A stretch of DNA of 64,000 nucleotides, from positions 248,001 to 312,000 of the forward strand of contig NZ_BBYG01000012.1 in assembly GCF_001184025.1 (NCBI RefSeq), written 5' to 3'. The translations under genes were made by a program, and so were the position numbers. This stretch comes from Streptomyces maremycinicus (GTDB lineage Bacteria; Actinomycetota; Actinomycetes; Streptomycetales; Streptomycetaceae). Shown in pieces: positions 9,570 to 21,488 of the stretch. The number at the start of each line of letters is the position of its first letter. Position 1 is the first letter of the stretch. The notes below the pieces were generated by a model, which saw only the letters and a list, made by a program, of their open reading frames with translations, did not search any database and was not told the origin of the DNA.

Positions 9570-10445
9570 ATGGAGCTCGGTCTCGTCGGCCTCGGCAAGA
9601 TGGGCGGCAACATGCGCGAGCGGATCCGCCGCGCAGGCCACACCGTCGTCGGATACGACCGCAACCCGGACCTCGCCGATGTCCACAGCCTGGAAGAGCT
9701 TGTGGGCAAGCTCGAGGGCCCGCGGGTGGTCTGGGTGATGGTCCCGGCAGGTGCGGCCACCCAGTCGACCGTCGACCAGCTCGCCGAGCTGCTGGAGCCG
9801 GGCGACGTCGTCGTGGACGGCGGCAACTCCCGTTGGACGGACGACGAGAAGCACGCAGGTGAACTGGCCGCCAAGGGCATCGGGTTCGTCGACTGCGGAG
9901 TCTCCGGCGGCGTCTGGGGCCTGGAGAACGGCTACGCGCTGATGTACGGCGGCGACGCGGAGCACGTGGCCAAGGTGCAGCCCGTGTTCGACGCCCTCAA
10001 GCCCGAGGGCGACTTCGGCGCGGTGCACGCCGGCAAGGTCGGCGCCGGCCACTTCGCGAAGATGGTCCACAACGGCATCGAGTACGCCATGATGCAGGCC
10101 TACGCCGAGGGCTGGGAGCTGCTGGAGAAGGTCGACTCCGTCACGGACGTGCGCGAGGTCTTCCGCTCCTGGCAGGAGGGCACGGTCATCCGGTCCTGGC
10201 TGCTCGACCTGGCGGTCAACGCCCTCGACGAGGACGAGCACCTCGACAGGCTCCGTGGCTTCGCGCAGGACTCGGGCGAGGGCCGCTGGACGGTCGAGGC
10301 CGCCATCGACAACGCCGTGCCGCTGCCCGCGATCACGGCCTCGCTGTTCGCGCGGTTCGCCTCCCGCCAGGAGGACTCGCCGCAGATGAAGATGATCGCG
10401 GCGCTGCGCAACCAGTTCGGCGGCCACGCGGTCGAGAAGAAGTAA
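9570..10445 (+). CDS. gnd: 6-phosphogluconate dehydrogenase (decarboxylating), short form
   Basis: Converts 6-phosphogluconate to ribulose 5-phosphate and CO2 in the pentose phosphate pathway. At 291 residues it is the short type, not the 470-residue enterobacterial form. The N-terminal Rossmann motif is [13 protein letters not shown], with VDGGNSRW and [18 protein letters not shown] for substrate binding. [17 protein letters not shown] carries the catalytic Lys and Asn. It lies in the replication cluster between dnaN and recF, as is usual in Streptomyces. GGAACAACTG precedes the ATG. Confidence 0.93.
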   Translation: MELGLVGLGKMGGNMRERIRRAGHTVVGYDRNPDLADVHSLEELVGKLEGPRVVWVMVPAGAATQSTVDQLAELLEPGDVVVDGGNSRWTDDEKHAGELAAKGIGFVDCGVSGGVWGLENGYALMYGGDAEHVAKVQPVFDALKPEGDFGAVHAGKVGAGHFAKMVHNGIEYAMMQAYAEGWELLEKVDSVTDVREVFRSWQEGTVIRSWLLDLAVNALDEDEHLDRLRGFAQDSGEGRWTVEAAIDNAVPLPAITASLFARFASRQEDSPQMKMIAALRNQFGGHAVEKK

Positions 10446-10497
10446 TCCACAGGGTCGCTCCGCGATCCACAACCCTGGGGGAGGTCGGCGAACGACC

Positions 10498-11619
10498 ATG
10501 CACGTCACGCATCTGTCGCTGGCCGACTTCCGCTCGTACGCCCGGGTCGAGGTTCCGCTCGATCCGGGCGTCACCTCGTTCGTGGGCCCCAACGGGCAGG
10601 GCAAGACGAACCTCGTCGAGGCCGTCGGTTACCTCGCCACCCTCGGCAGCCACCGGGTCTCCTCGGACGCGCCCCTGGTCCGCATGGGCGCCGACCGCGC
10701 GATCGTCCGGGCACAGGTCAGACAGGGCGAGCGGCAGCAGCTGATCGAGCTGGAGCTGAACCCGGGCAAGGCCAACCGCGCCCGCATCAACAGGTCCTCG
10801 CAGGTCAGGCCCCGTGATGTGCTGGGCATCGTCCGGACCGTGCTGTTCGCGCCCGAGGATCTCGCGCTGATCAAGGGCGATCCCGGTGAGCGGCGCCGTT
10901 TCCTCGACGAGCTGATCACCGCGCGTTCCCCGCGGATGGCGGGGGTGCGCTCGGACTACGAGCGGGTGCTCAAGCAGCGCAACACGCTCCTGAAGTCGGC
11001 CGCGCTCGCCCGGCGGCACGGCGGGCGCACCATGGACCTGTCGACGCTCGACGTGTGGGACCAGCATCTCGCGCGCGTGGGCGCCGAGTTGCTGGCCCAG
11101 CGCCTCGACCTGGTCGCCGCGGTCCAGCCGCTCGCCGACAAGGCGTACGAGCAGCTGGCGCCCGGCGGCGGTCCCGTGGCCCTGGAGTACAAGCCGTCCG
11201 CGCCCGGGGAGGCACACACGCGTGAGGACCTCTACGGGCAGCTGATGGCCGCGCTCGCGGACGTCCGCAAGCAGGAGATCGAGCGGGGTGTGACCCTGGT
11301 GGGTCCGCACCGGGACGACCTGCTCCTCAAACTCGGTCAGCTGCCCGCCAAGGGGTACGCCTCCCACGGTGAGTCCTGGTCGTACGCGCTGGCGCTGCGG
11401 CTGGCCTCGTACGACCTGCTGCGGGCCGAGGGGAACGAGCCGGTGCTGGTCCTGGACGACGTCTTCGCGGAGCTCGACGTCCGTCGGCGGGAGCGGCTGG
11501 CGGAGCTGGTGGCGCCCGGTGAGCAGGTGCTGGTGACGGCGGCGGTCGACGACGACGTCCCGCATGTGCTCGCGGGGGTCAGGTACGCGGTGGCCGAGGG
11601 GTCGGTGGAGCGCGTATGA
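10498..11619 (+). CDS. recF: DNA replication/repair protein RecF
   Basis: SMC-like ATPase that helps load RecA at gaps. 373 residues starting [19 protein letters not shown]. Walker A is [14 protein letters not shown] at about residues 30-43. The C-terminal half has the signature-type segment and Walker [12 protein letters not shown], followed by the D-loop region [18 protein letters not shown] precedes the ATG. Its stop overlaps the start of dciA. Two box-like words, TAATCCACA (10443) and CGATCCACA (10463), lie in the short gap upstream. Confidence 0.96.
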   Translation: MHVTHLSLADFRSYARVEVPLDPGVTSFVGPNGQGKTNLVEAVGYLATLGSHRVSSDAPLVRMGADRAIVRAQVRQGERQQLIELELNPGKANRARINRSSQVRPRDVLGIVRTVLFAPEDLALIKGDPGERRRFLDELITARSPRMAGVRSDYERVLKQRNTLLKSAALARRHGGRTMDLSTLDVWDQHLARVGAELLAQRLDLVAAVQPLADKAYEQLAPGGGPVALEYKPSAPGEAHTREDLYGQLMAALADVRKQEIERGVTLVGPHRDDLLLKLGQLPAKGYASHGESWSYALALRLASYDLLRAEGNEPVLVLDDVFAELDVRRRERLAELVAPGEQVLVTAAVDDDVPHVLAGVRYAVAEGSVERV

Positions 11620-12149
11620 CCGCCGAAGAGCCCGCCAAGCGGGTTCCCGAGCCGTCCGGCGTGGATCTCGCGCGGGTGGCGCTCCGCGCGGCCCGCGAGC
11701 AGGCACGCGCGCGGGGGGACGCGGCGCAGCAGAAGAAGCAGGCGCGGCGCGGTGGCGGTCTGCGCTCCGGCGCCCGCGCGGACGGCCGCGACCCCATGGC
11801 GCTGGGCGCGGCGATCAACCGGCTGCTCAACGAGCGCGGCTGGGAGGCGCCGGCCGCGGTGGGCGGTGTGATGGGCCGGTGGCCGCAGATCGTCGGCGAG
11901 GACGTGGCCAAGCACTGCGTGCCGGAGAAGTACGACGAGGACGAGCGGGCGCTGATCGTGCGCTGTGACTCCACGGCGTGGGCGACGAACCTGCGGCTGC
12001 TCGCCCCGACCCTGGTCGCGCGGCTCAACGAGGATCTGGGCCACGGCACGGTGCGGGTGATCAAGGTGCTCGGTCCGAGTGCTCCCGTGCGCCGCTACGG
12101 CCCCCTCAGAGCCCCTGGGAGCACCGGTCCCGGCGATACCTACGGGTGA
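11616..12149 (+). CDS. dciA: DUF721 / DciA-family replication protein
   Basis: DciA-type proteins are the ancestral loaders or recruiters of the replicative helicase DnaB in bacteria that lack DnaC or DnaI. The 177-residue protein has a basic, Ala/Arg-rich N-terminus (about 1-60), then the DUF721 domain: [69 protein letters not shown] and a final VIKVLGPS. The ATG overlaps the recF stop by four bases, so the genes are coupled. The family is certain; the helicase-loading role is carried over from DciA studies. Confidence 0.88.
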   Translation: MTAEEPAKRVPEPSGVDLARVALRAAREQARARGDAAQQKKQARRGGGLRSGARADGRDPMALGAAINRLLNERGWEAPAAVGGVMGRWPQIVGEDVAKHCVPEKYDEDERALIVRCDSTAWATNLRLLAPTLVARLNEDLGHGTVRVIKVLGPSAPVRRYGPLRAPGSTGPGDTYG

Positions 12150-12166
12150 CGTGCGTCACGCTTTTC

Positions 12167-12202
12167 GAGGCCGGGACGGGTCCGTGCGGACCGCCCGGCC
12201 TC
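12167..12202 (+). terminator. recF-dciA terminator
   Basis: Hairpin with outer arms GAGGCCGGG / CCCGGCCTC and an inner stem GGTCC / GGACC, starting 18 bp after the dciA stop and followed by TGTCGTGTG. Confidence 0.7.
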
Positions 12203-14608
<2,406 letters not shown>

Positions 14609-14650
14609 GTCGGTCTCAGCTGACCGCGTCAGAAAGGATTCTCACCAGCA

Positions 14651-17245
14651 ATGACCGACGAGAACACTCCCGTCACGCCTGAAGAGGGCGGCGACGTCGT
14701 GATGCGTATCGAGCCCGTCGGGCTCGAGACGGAGATGCAGCGCTCGTACCTCGACTACGCGATGTCCGTCATCGTCTCCCGTGCGCTGCCGGACGTCCGC
14801 GACGGCCTCAAGCCCGTCCACCGCCGCGTCCTGTACGCCATGTACGACGGCGGCTACCGGCCCGAGAAGGGCTTCTACAAGTGCGCCCGCGTCGTCGGCG
14901 ACGTCATGGGCAACTACCACCCGCACGGCGACTCCTCGATCTACGACGCGCTGGTCCGTCTCGCGCAGCCGTGGTCGATGCGGATGCCGCTGGTGGACTC
15001 CAACGGCAACTTCGGCTCTCCCGGCAACGACCCGGCGGCCGCCATGCGGTACACCGAGTGCAAGATGATGCCGCTGTCCATGGAGATGGTCCGCGACATC
15101 GACGAGGAGACCGTCGACTTCACGGACAACTACGACGGCCGCTCCCAGGAGCCGACGGTCCTGCCGGCCCGCTTCCCGAACCTGCTGATCAACGGCTCGG
15201 CCGGTATCGCGGTCGGCATGGCGACCAACATCCCCTCGCACAACCTGCGCGAGGTCGCGGCCGGCGCCCAGTGGTACCTGGAGAACCCGGAAGCCTCGCA
15301 CGAGGAGCTGCTGGACGCCCTCATCGAGCGCATCAAGGGCCCCGACTTCCCGACCGGCGCGCTCGTCGTCGGCCGCAAGGGCATCGAGGAGGCGTACCGC
15401 ACGGGCCGCGGCTCCATCACGATGCGCGCGGTCGTCGAGGTCGAGGAGATCCAGAACCGCCAGTGCCTGGTGGTCACGGAACTGCCGTACCAGGTGAACC
15501 CGGACAACCTCGCGCAGAAGATCGCCGACCTGGTGAAGGACGGCAAGATCGGCGGCATCGCCGACGTCCGTGACGAGACGTCGTCGCGCACCGGCCAGCG
15601 CCTGGTCATCGTCCTCAAGCGGGACGCGGTCGCTAAGGTCGTCCTCAACAACCTCTACAAGCACACGGATCTCCAGTCGAACTTCGGCGCCAACATGCTG
15701 GCCCTGGTCGACGGTGTCCCGCGCACCCTCTCCCTGGACGCGTTCATCCGCCACTGGGTGACGCACCAGATCGAGGTCATCGTCCGCCGTACGCGCTTCC
15801 GGCTGCGCAAGGCCGAGGAGCGGGCGCACATCCTGCGCGGCCTGCTGAAGGCCCTGGACGCCATCGACGAGGTCATCGCGCTGATCCGGCGCAGCGACAC
15901 CGTCGACATCGCGCGCACGGGCCTGATGGAGCTCCTGGAGATCGACGAGATCCAGGCCAACGCCATCCTCGAGATGCAGCTGCGCCGACTGGCCGCCCTG
16001 GAGCGCCAGAAGATCATCCAGGAGCACGACGAGCTCCAGGCGAAGATCACCGAGTACAACGCCATCCTGGCCTCGCCGCTGCGCCAGCGCGGCATCGTGA
16101 GCGAGGAACTGGCCGCGATCGTCGAGAAGTACGGCGACGACCGCAAGACGATGCTGGTGCCCTACGACGGTGACATGTCCATCGAGGACCTGATCGCCGA
16201 GGAGGACATCGTCGTCACCATCTCGCGCGGTGGCTACGTCAAGCGCACGAAGACGGACGACTACCGCTCCCAGAAGCGCGGCGGCAAGGGGGTGCGCGGG
16301 GCGAAGCTGAAGGAGGACGACATCGTCGACCACTTCTTCGTCTCCACCACGCACCACTGGCTGCTGTTCTTCACCAACAAGGGCCGGGTGTACCGGGCGA
16401 AGGCGTACGAGCTGCCCGACGCCGGCCGTGACGCGCGTGGACAGCACGTCGCGAACCTGCTGGCCTTCCAGCCGGACGAGGCGATCGCCGAGATCCTCGC
16501 GATCCGCGACTACGAGGCGGCGCCCTACCTGGTCCTGGCGACCAAGGGCGGTCTGGTCAAGAAGACGCCTCTGAAGGATTACGATTCGCCGCGTGCCGGT
16601 GGTGTCATCGCGATCAACCTCCGTGAGACGGAGGACGGTTCCGACGACGAACTGATCGGAGCCGAACTCGTCTCGGCCGATGACGATCTGCTTCTGATCA
16701 GCAAGAAGGCGCAGTCGATCCGGTTCACCGCCACGGACGAATCCCTGCGGCCCATGGGCCGTGCCACCTCGGGCGTCAAGGGCATGAGCTTCCGCGAGGG
16801 AGACCAGCTGCTCTCGATGAATGTTGTTCGACCCGGTACGTTCGTGTTCACTGCCACAGACGGCGGGTACGCGAAGCGGACCGCCGTCGACGAGTACCGC
16901 GTCCAGGGTCGCGGCGGCCTGGGTATCAAGGCTGCCAAGATCGTCGAGGACCGCGGTTCGCTCGTCGGCGCGCTGGTGGTCGAGGAGACCGACGAGATCC
17001 TCGCCATCACGCTGTCCGGCGGTGTGATTCGTACGCGAGTCAACGAGGTCAGGGAGACGGGCCGTGACACCATGGGCGTCCAACTGATCAACCTGGGCAA
17101 GCGCGATGCCGTCGTCGGTATCGCTCGTAACGCCGAGGCGGGGCGCGAGGCGGAGGAGGTCGACGGCGAGGTCGCCGTGGACGAGACCGCCGAGGCAGCC
17201 ACGACCACCGGCACGGACGAGGGTGAGTCGCCCTCGTCCGAGTAG
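14651..17245 (+). CDS. gyrA: DNA gyrase subunit A
   Basis: DNA-cleaving subunit of gyrase. 864 residues, ATG start with AGAAAGGA upstream. The quinolone-resistance region reads [17 protein letters not shown], with the sensitive-type Ser and Asp. The active-site tyrosine is in [11 protein letters not shown]. The C-terminal beta-pinwheel carries the GyrA box [11 protein letters not shown], needed for DNA wrapping. The acidic tail (residues about 835-864, Glu/Asp/Thr rich) is common in actinobacteria. The DUF3566 gene begins 18 bp downstream. Confidence 0.98.
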   Translation: MTDENTPVTPEEGGDVVMRIEPVGLETEMQRSYLDYAMSVIVSRALPDVRDGLKPVHRRVLYAMYDGGYRPEKGFYKCARVVGDVMGNYHPHGDSSIYDALVRLAQPWSMRMPLVDSNGNFGSPGNDPAAAMRYTECKMMPLSMEMVRDIDEETVDFTDNYDGRSQEPTVLPARFPNLLINGSAGIAVGMATNIPSHNLREVAAGAQWYLENPEASHEELLDALIERIKGPDFPTGALVVGRKGIEEAYRTGRGSITMRAVVEVEEIQNRQCLVVTELPYQVNPDNLAQKIADLVKDGKIGGIADVRDETSSRTGQRLVIVLKRDAVAKVVLNNLYKHTDLQSNFGANMLALVDGVPRTLSLDAFIRHWVTHQIEVIVRRTRFRLRKAEERAHILRGLLKALDAIDEVIALIRRSDTVDIARTGLMELLEIDEIQANAILEMQLRRLAALERQKIIQEHDELQAKITEYNAILASPLRQRGIVSEELAAIVEKYGDDRKTMLVPYDGDMSIEDLIAEEDIVVTISRGGYVKRTKTDDYRSQKRGGKGVRGAKLKEDDIVDHFFVSTTHHWLLFFTNKGRVYRAKAYELPDAGRDARGQHVANLLAFQPDEAIAEILAIRDYEAAPYLVLATKGGLVKKTPLKDYDSPRAGGVIAINLRETEDGSDDELIGAELVSADDDLLLISKKAQSIRFTATDESLRPMGRATSGVKGMSFREGDQLLSMNVVRPGTFVFTATDGGYAKRTAVDEYRVQGRGGLGIKAAKIVEDRGSLVGALVVEETDEILAITLSGGVIRTRVNEVRETGRDTMGVQLINLGKRDAVVGIARNAEAGREAEEVDGEVAVDETAEAATTTGTDEGESPSSE

Positions 17246-17263
17246 CACGAGGAGTGAGTCATC

Positions 17264-18064
17264 GTGAGCGGAGCCACGGGCGCCGGTACGTCTGCCGGTA
17301 CGGGAAAGAACGGCGGCGGCCGTGGCTCCGCCGCGCCGGCGGGGGACGCGCGTACGACCGACGCGCGGGGCGCCGGGGGTGCCGACGGACGTGCGGCGGA
17401 CACCCACACGACCCAGTTGAAGGCCATAAAGCCCCCTGCGGCCGACTCGCCCTCACCCTCGACCGACACGCAAGGATCGAAGGGATCCCAGGGGGGAACC
17501 GTGACGGACAGCAGAGGTTCGCAGGCCCAGCAGGAGGCATCGCCGCTCCCCGGTGAGCGCCAGCCGCAGCAGCCCGCCGGGCCTTACCACCCGCCGCAGG
17601 CCTACCCGACGCAGGCGCCGGGGGCGCCGGCCGCGGGCGGCGCCGGTACCGGTGCGGTACGGCGTCCGCGGACCGGGGCGCGCACCACGCCGCGGGTGCG
17701 CAAGGCGCGGCTGCGCGTGGCGAAGGCCGACCCCTGGTCGGTGATGAAGGTCAGCTTCCTGCTCTCCATCGCCCTGGGCATCTGCACGATCGTCGCGGCC
17801 GCCGTGCTGTGGATGGTCATGGACGCGATGGGCGTCTTCTCGACGGTGGGCGGCACGGTGTCGGAGGCGACGGGCTCGAACGAGTCCAACGGCTTCGACC
17901 TCCAGTCGTTCCTGTCGCTCTCCCACGTCCTGATGTTCACGGCGATCATCGCGGTCATCGACGTCGTCCTGGCGACGGCTCTCGCGACGCTCGGCGCGTT
18001 CATCTACAACCTGTCAGCGGGCTTCGTCGGAGGCGTCGAGCTGACGCTGGCCGAGGACGAGTGA
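17264..18064 (+). CDS. DUF3566 membrane protein downstream of gyrA
   Basis: Conserved actinobacterial membrane protein of unknown biochemical role, always close to gyrA. The 266-residue product starts at a GTG after GAGGAGTGAGTC. The first 150 residues are Gly/Ala/Thr/Pro-rich and disordered. The DUF3566 domain follows: VRKARLRVAKADPWSVMKVSFLLSIALG, a first TM (ALGICTIVAAAVLWMVMDAMG), an extracytoplasmic loop with DLQSFLSLSHV, and a second TM (FTAIIAVIDVVLATALATLGAF) ending GGVELTLAEDE. It is probably the last gene of the gyrBA transcript; tRNA-Ile follows with its own promoter. Confidence 0.88.
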   Translation: MSGATGAGTSAGTGKNGGGRGSAAPAGDARTTDARGAGGADGRAADTHTTQLKAIKPPAADSPSPSTDTQGSKGSQGGTVTDSRGSQAQQEASPLPGERQPQQPAGPYHPPQAYPTQAPGAPAAGGAGTGAVRRPRTGARTTPRVRKARLRVAKADPWSVMKVSFLLSIALGICTIVAAAVLWMVMDAMGVFSTVGGTVSEATGSNESNGFDLQSFLSLSHVLMFTAIIAVIDVVLATALATLGAFIYNLSAGFVGGVELTLAEDE

Positions 18065-18118
18065 GCTGCTCCGTCGTAGCGGTTCCCGACCCTGCCGTGC
18101 GTCCCGCGACTATCGATT

Positions 18119-18147
18119 TTGGGACTGCCCAGGTCGTGCGCTAATCT
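18119..18147 (+). promoter_or_regulatory. Promoter of tRNA-Ile
   Basis: TTGGGA (18119-18124), a 17-bp spacer and TAATCT (18142-18147) fit a housekeeping sigma (HrdB-type) promoter. Transcription would start about 35 bp before the mature tRNA. Confidence 0.6.
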
Positions 18148-18187
18148 TCAGGAGTCAGCGCGCGGGACACACACCGCAGAGCGCGGC

Positions 18188-18264
18188 GGGGCTATAGCTC
18201 AGTTGGTTAGAGCGCATCCCTGATAAGGATGAGGCCACAGGTTCAAATCCTGTTAGCCCCACCA
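18188..18264 (+). tRNA. tRNA-Ile (anticodon GAT)
   Basis: Full cloverleaf: acceptor GGGGCTA / TAGCCCC, D-arm AGCTCAGTTGGTTAGAGC, anticodon loop CTGATAA (GAT) and T-arm with GTTCAAATC. Discriminator A at 18261, and the CCA end is encoded (18262-18264). Confidence 0.98.
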
Positions 18265-18268
18265 GCCA

Positions 18269-18304
18269 GAAGACCCCCGGTCCGTTGGACCGGGGGTCTT
18301 TTTT
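18269..18304 (+). terminator. Terminator after tRNA-Ile
   Basis: AGACCCCCGGTCC / GGACCGGGGGTCT hairpin with a 4-5-nt loop, then TTTTTT: a textbook intrinsic terminator. It may also stop leftward transcription from 18350. Confidence 0.92.
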
Positions 18305-18349
18305 GGCGTCGGTCGCCGGTGCGGGCGGTCGTGACCGGTCGTGGGTGGG

Positions 18350-18604
18350 TCAGGGTCTCGGCTCGGGCTCCCATTGGTCGGGGCCCACGCCGCGCCAGTC
18401 GATCCAGGGGGAGCCCGCTATGTCCGCGGGGTCGATCTCCAGTCCGGCGCGTCGGAGGAACTCCGCGATGTCGGCGACGTTGTGCGCCAGGCCCAGGATC
18501 TCGCCGTCCACGCGAACGCGTCGGCCGCTCCTGGCGGAGGGCGGATGCACCGTCACACGGCTCGGTCCGGGCAGGTCTCCAGGGTCGTCCGAGGTGGGGG
18601 TCAT
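18350..18604 (-). CDS. Small unknown protein, second gene of coupled pair
   Basis: 84 residues, function unknown. After a 25-residue Pro/Ser-rich lead it has VRVDGEILGLAHNVADIAEFLRRAGLE, then a short acidic/Trp-rich end (SPWIDWRGVGPDQWEPEPRP). The ATG at 18604 overlaps the stop of the upstream gene (ATGA), so translation is coupled. No signal peptide or membrane helix. I recall similar paired small proteins in other streptomycetes, annotated only as hypothetical. The two-gene arrangement resembles regulator pairs or toxin-antitoxin modules, but no known toxin fold can be read from the sequence. Confidence 0.65.
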   Translation of the reverse strand: MTPTSDDPGDLPGPSRVTVHPPSARSGRRVRVDGEILGLAHNVADIAEFLRRAGLEIDPADIAGSPWIDWRGVGPDQWEPEPRP

Positions 18605-18834
18605 CCGGTCATCCGTCCACGCGTGTCCGTGGCCCGGCCTTCCAGGTGGCGCAGTTCCCACCACGCCGAGGGGCTGGGACGCCGTTGCCGCCAATAGGGA
18701 TGGAAGAACACCTGGACGGACAGCCGGTGCAGACGCCGCCGCAGCGCGGTGCGACCGGGCCGAGCGGCGAGCTGCCGGTAGACGGCGCTCCACTCCTGCT
18801 GTGCTTGGACGAGATCGTCGGGGAACCGTCGCAT
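18601..18834 (-). CDS. Small unknown basic protein, first gene of coupled pair
   Basis: 77 residues, strongly basic, function unknown. Sequence features: MRRFPDDLVQAQQEWSAVYR, an Arg-rich helix (TALRRRLHRLSVQVFFHPYW) and a Trp pair in SAWWELRHLE. I start it at the ATG at 18834; a TTG four codons earlier is possible, and neither has a clear ribosome site. It overlaps the following gene by four bases. The basic, aromatic content would suit nucleic-acid or partner-protein binding, but that is inference only. Confidence 0.6.
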   Translation of the reverse strand: MRRFPDDLVQAQQEWSAVYRQLAARPGRTALRRRLHRLSVQVFFHPYWRQRRPSPSAWWELRHLEGRATDTRGRMTG

Positions 18835-18994
18835 GACGGAATTCAATCATGTGTTCGATTTACTGCGCCATCCGACACGTCGGGCACCGTCGGCGTCGGG
18901 TGGACATGGCGAAGGCCCGGTTGCTCCGGGGGAGCTGCCGGGCCTGCGAGTTCGCCGTTACGTCGGGGGAGGCGGCACGTGGCGTGCCGGGGGC

Positions 18995-19360
18995 TCAGCG
19001 CTGGAGCGGGGTGGCCGGCTCGGCGGGGTCCGCGGAGTCGCAGGAGGCGGTGGTGTGCTCGGCCGCTTCGGTGTCCGGGAGGCCGCGGTGGCGGCAGCTG
19101 GGCGACTTGCCGTGCGCCTCGGCGCGGATGCGCTGCTTCATCGTGGGGGGCAGGGAGCGGGCTTGGGTCCCGACCCAGGGAGCCGCGGCCGTCGGCCACG
19201 CCGTCGTGTCCGTGGTGGCCACCCACTCGCTGCCGTGCGTCGGAGCGGTCTGCGCCGTCGCCGCGGCGGCGGTCGTGGTGATGAGTCCGAGCGCCGTGCA
19301 CAGCGCGAGGAAGGCGGTGACGATGGCGGTCCACAGCTTGATGACCCGGTTCTCGGGCAT
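18995..19360 (-). CDS. Small secreted protein with conserved signal region
   Basis: 121 residues. The N-terminus MPENRVIKLWTAIVTAFLALCTALG plus LITTTAAAATAQ is a clear signal peptide with an Ala-rich cleavage region. The mature part has a conserved-looking core RSLPPTMKQRIRAEAHGKSPSCRHR and two or three Cys that could form disulfides outside the cell. It resembles a small Streptomyces-only family (possibly DUF6344, recalled without a search). Single gene; the 250-bp gap upstream is AT-richer than its neighbours. Confidence 0.7.
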   Translation of the reverse strand: MPENRVIKLWTAIVTAFLALCTALGLITTTAAAATAQTAPTHGSEWVATTDTTAWPTAAAPWVGTQARSLPPTMKQRIRAEAHGKSPSCRHRGLPDTEAAEHTTASCDSADPAEPATPLQR

Positions 19361-19709
19361 GGCCCCTCACTTTCGGGTTGGGCGATTTGCGTACTTTCCT
19401 CATGATGTGTATGGACGGCTCGAAGTGGTGGACCGACGCTCGCGGCGTGGCGTTGTTCTGATGAACACCACCCGGATGGATGCAAGGCGCTCTAAAAGCG
19501 GAGAAGTGAGGATCAGATGGGATGAGGGCGGACAAAAATCACCGTCCGTGCGGGTGTGATCACCCTCCGATCGGAGTGATGTGATCCGCTTCTACTGCGC
19601 TGCCGAGGGCGGGAGTTGAGCGGCGGACGCAGGTCACCGATCGGTATCGGTCGGTGTGTATAGTCGGGCGCCAGAGGTCCCCTACGTCAAGGAAAGACGA
19701 GGTCGCGCG
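19361..19709. other. Intergenic region with palindrome and -10 element
   Basis: 349 bp without a gene. It holds a 12-bp palindrome CTCCGATCGGAG (19565-19576), flanked by imperfect GTGATCAC / GTGATGTGATC words, and a TATAGT hexamer (19659-19664) that could be the -10 of the following small gene. AT content is higher than in the flanking genes. Confidence 0.4.
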
Positions 19710-19838
19710 GTGAAGAAGCTTCTCCTGGTCGCACTGGCCGCCATCGGCGGGCTCCTCGTGTACCGCCAGATCCAGGCGGATCGCGCCGAGCAGGATCTGT
19801 GGACGGAGGCGACTGACTCCGTGCCCACGGGTTCGTGA
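19710..19838 (+). CDS. DLW-39 family small protein
   Basis: 42-residue actinobacterial protein named after the conserved DLW motif near position 39. It starts at a GTG with GGAAAGACGAGG upstream, reads KKLLLVALAAIGGLLVYRQI (one hydrophobic helix, residues 2-19), then QADRAEQDLWTEATDS. Probably a single-pass membrane microprotein. Function unknown. A hairpin terminator follows 24 bp after the stop. Confidence 0.88.
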   Translation: MKKLLLVALAAIGGLLVYRQIQADRAEQDLWTEATDSVPTGS

Positions 19839-19862
19839 GTATCGATACCGAAGACTGAACAG

Positions 19863-19892
19863 ACCCCGGCCGCGCTCGCGGTCGGGGTTTTG
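19863..19892 (+). terminator. Terminator after DLW-39 gene
   Basis: ACCCCGGCCGCG / CGCGGTCGGGGT hairpin with one internal mismatch, followed by TTTTGTG. Confidence 0.8.
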
Positions 19893-20021
19893 TGTTGCGG
19901 CTCCCCCGACCCGGGGTTAGAGGCGGGTTTTTCGGACGCTCGTACGGAATGCGGGGGCGGCACGCGCGCGTGCGGGGGAGGATGGCCCACATTCGGTCGA
20001 AGGCGAGGGGGCGGGATCGCG

Positions 20022-21488
20022 ATGGCCCGGCGTGCGGGGCGTGGAGCGGCTGTGTGGCGGGCCGTCGTGCGGAGCGCGGTCGTAGGAGCGGTGCTCGGCG
20101 GGTCGTCGGCGGTACTGCCCGGACCGGCCGCCGTGGCCGCGCCGGACGTCCCCTCGTACGCCTTCGCCGACGACGTCCGCAGCGCGCCCGCGGCGACGGG
20201 CACCACCGGCGCCGCGCGCCTGGAACCCGGCGCGACGTACCGCAGCTCCCTTCAGACCCGGGACACGGGCGGGGGCGCGGCCGGTGACACAGACGGGGAC
20301 ACGGGTGAGGGCCAGGGCAAGGGCAGGGCCTACTACCGACTCGAACTCGACGGTGTCTCCGACGTGTACGTCGCCGTGACGGCGATCCCGCGCGCGGAGG
20401 CCGTGCTGTCGCCCGGGGACGGGATGAGCGTCTCCGTCCAGGACGCCGACAGCACCACGTGCTCCACCGACTCCGTGACCGTCGGCGCCGCCAGGAGCCC
20501 GCAGCCGCTCACCGCCTGGGGGGCGCGCGAACTCCTGCCGGGCAAGGGGCTGTGCCAGAAGGCCGGAACGTACTACGTCGTCGTCGAGCGCACCGGGACC
20601 AGCACCGGCACCGGCACCGGGGGGGCGGACACGGACCTCGCCGACGCCCAGCCCTGGGATCTGGAGCTCGCGCCCGTCTCCGAGGCGCCCCTGGCGAAGG
20701 CGGCCGCCACGAGCGTGCCCGAGGTGTGGGACTCCGCCACGCCCACGCCCCTCGTGGACGAGCCGGCCGGTGTCCGGGGCGGGGCCGGCTTCACCGCGGC
20801 GGCCGCCGTGCGACAGGGTGTCTGGAGCGACGAGATCGTCCCCGGGCAGACCCTCTTCTACAAGGTGCCCGTCGACTGGGGGCGGCAACTGTCCGCCACC
20901 GTCGACCTGGGCAGCGCGGACAAGAGCTCCGGGTACGTGGTCGACGCCCTGGACCTGACGCTCTACAACCCGGTCCGAGCCTCGGTCAAGGAGACCGGCA
21001 TCGGATACGGCGGCAGCCAGAAGTCGGCCTCGCTGCCGCCGGTGCCGCCGGTCGGATACGCCAACCGGTACGCCCCGACCGACCCGACGAAGTCCCTGCG
21101 GTTCGCCGGCTCCTACTACCTCGTGGTGCATCTCGCCGCGCAGGTCGCCGAGGGTTTCGGCGACGGGCCCTACGGACTCACCCTGCGCGTCCGTCTCGGC
21201 GGCAGCACGCGGGCCGGTCCGGGGTACGCGCGGCAGTCGGTGCCGCGCGGGTTCTTCGACGTCGGCGCGCCGGACCCCGTCCTCTCGGTGGGCGCGGGCG
21301 CGGGTGCGGCGGGCGCGGACGCGGCGGGGGACGGTGCGTCCGGTGACGACCCCGCGATGAAGGCGGTCGCCGTGGGCGGCATCGGCTCCGGAAGCGTGCT
21401 GCTGACGGTGCTCGGGGTATGGACGCTGACCGCGCGGCGCCGGGCGGCGGCTCAGATGCGCGTCAACGCCCAGAACCCCACGGCGTAG
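20022..21488 (+). CDS. Membrane-anchored exported protein of unknown function
   Basis: 488 residues. I start it at the ATG at 20022, which follows GAGGGGGCGGGA; upstream codons in frame are not credible. Basic N-terminus (MARRAGRGAAVWRAVVRS), then a hydrophobic signal segment ending PAAVAAPDVPSYAF. The long extracytoplasmic part contains a repeated fold hint: YYRLELDGVSDVYVAVTAIP and, later, LFYKVPVDWGRQLSATVDL, each followed by a beta-rich stretch. Near the C-terminus is a membrane helix (AVAVGGIGSGSVLLTVLGVW) and a short basic cytoplasmic tail. It converges on the Ser/Thr kinase gene and overlaps it by 37 bp. Sensor or surface-display roles are guesses. Confidence 0.75.
   Translation: MARRAGRGAAVWRAVVRSAVVGAVLGGSSAVLPGPAAVAAPDVPSYAFADDVRSAPAATGTTGAARLEPGATYRSSLQTRDTGGGAAGDTDGDTGEGQGKGRAYYRLELDGVSDVYVAVTAIPRAEAVLSPGDGMSVSVQDADSTTCSTDSVTVGAARSPQPLTAWGARELLPGKGLCQKAGTYYVVVERTGTSTGTGTGGADTDLADAQPWDLELAPVSEAPLAKAAATSVPEVWDSATPTPLVDEPAGVRGGAGFTAAAAVRQGVWSDEIVPGQTLFYKVPVDWGRQLSATVDLGSADKSSGYVVDALDLTLYNPVRASVKETGIGYGGSQKSASLPPVPPVGYANRYAPTDPTKSLRFAGSYYLVVHLAAQVAEGFGDGPYGLTLRVRLGGSTRAGPGYARQSVPRGFFDVGAPDPVLSVGAGAGAAGADAAGDGASGDDPAMKAVAVGGIGSGSVLLTVLGVWTLTARRRAAAQMRVNAQNPTA

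Noticed and set aside
14642..17407. A 921-codon open frame on the minus strand across gyrA
   Set aside because: Antisense shadow of gyrA, with low-complexity Val/Leu/Arg/Asp content.
18188..18850. tRNA-Ile as integration site of a mobile element
   Set aside because: No integrase gene and no second copy of the tRNA 3' end seen in the window.
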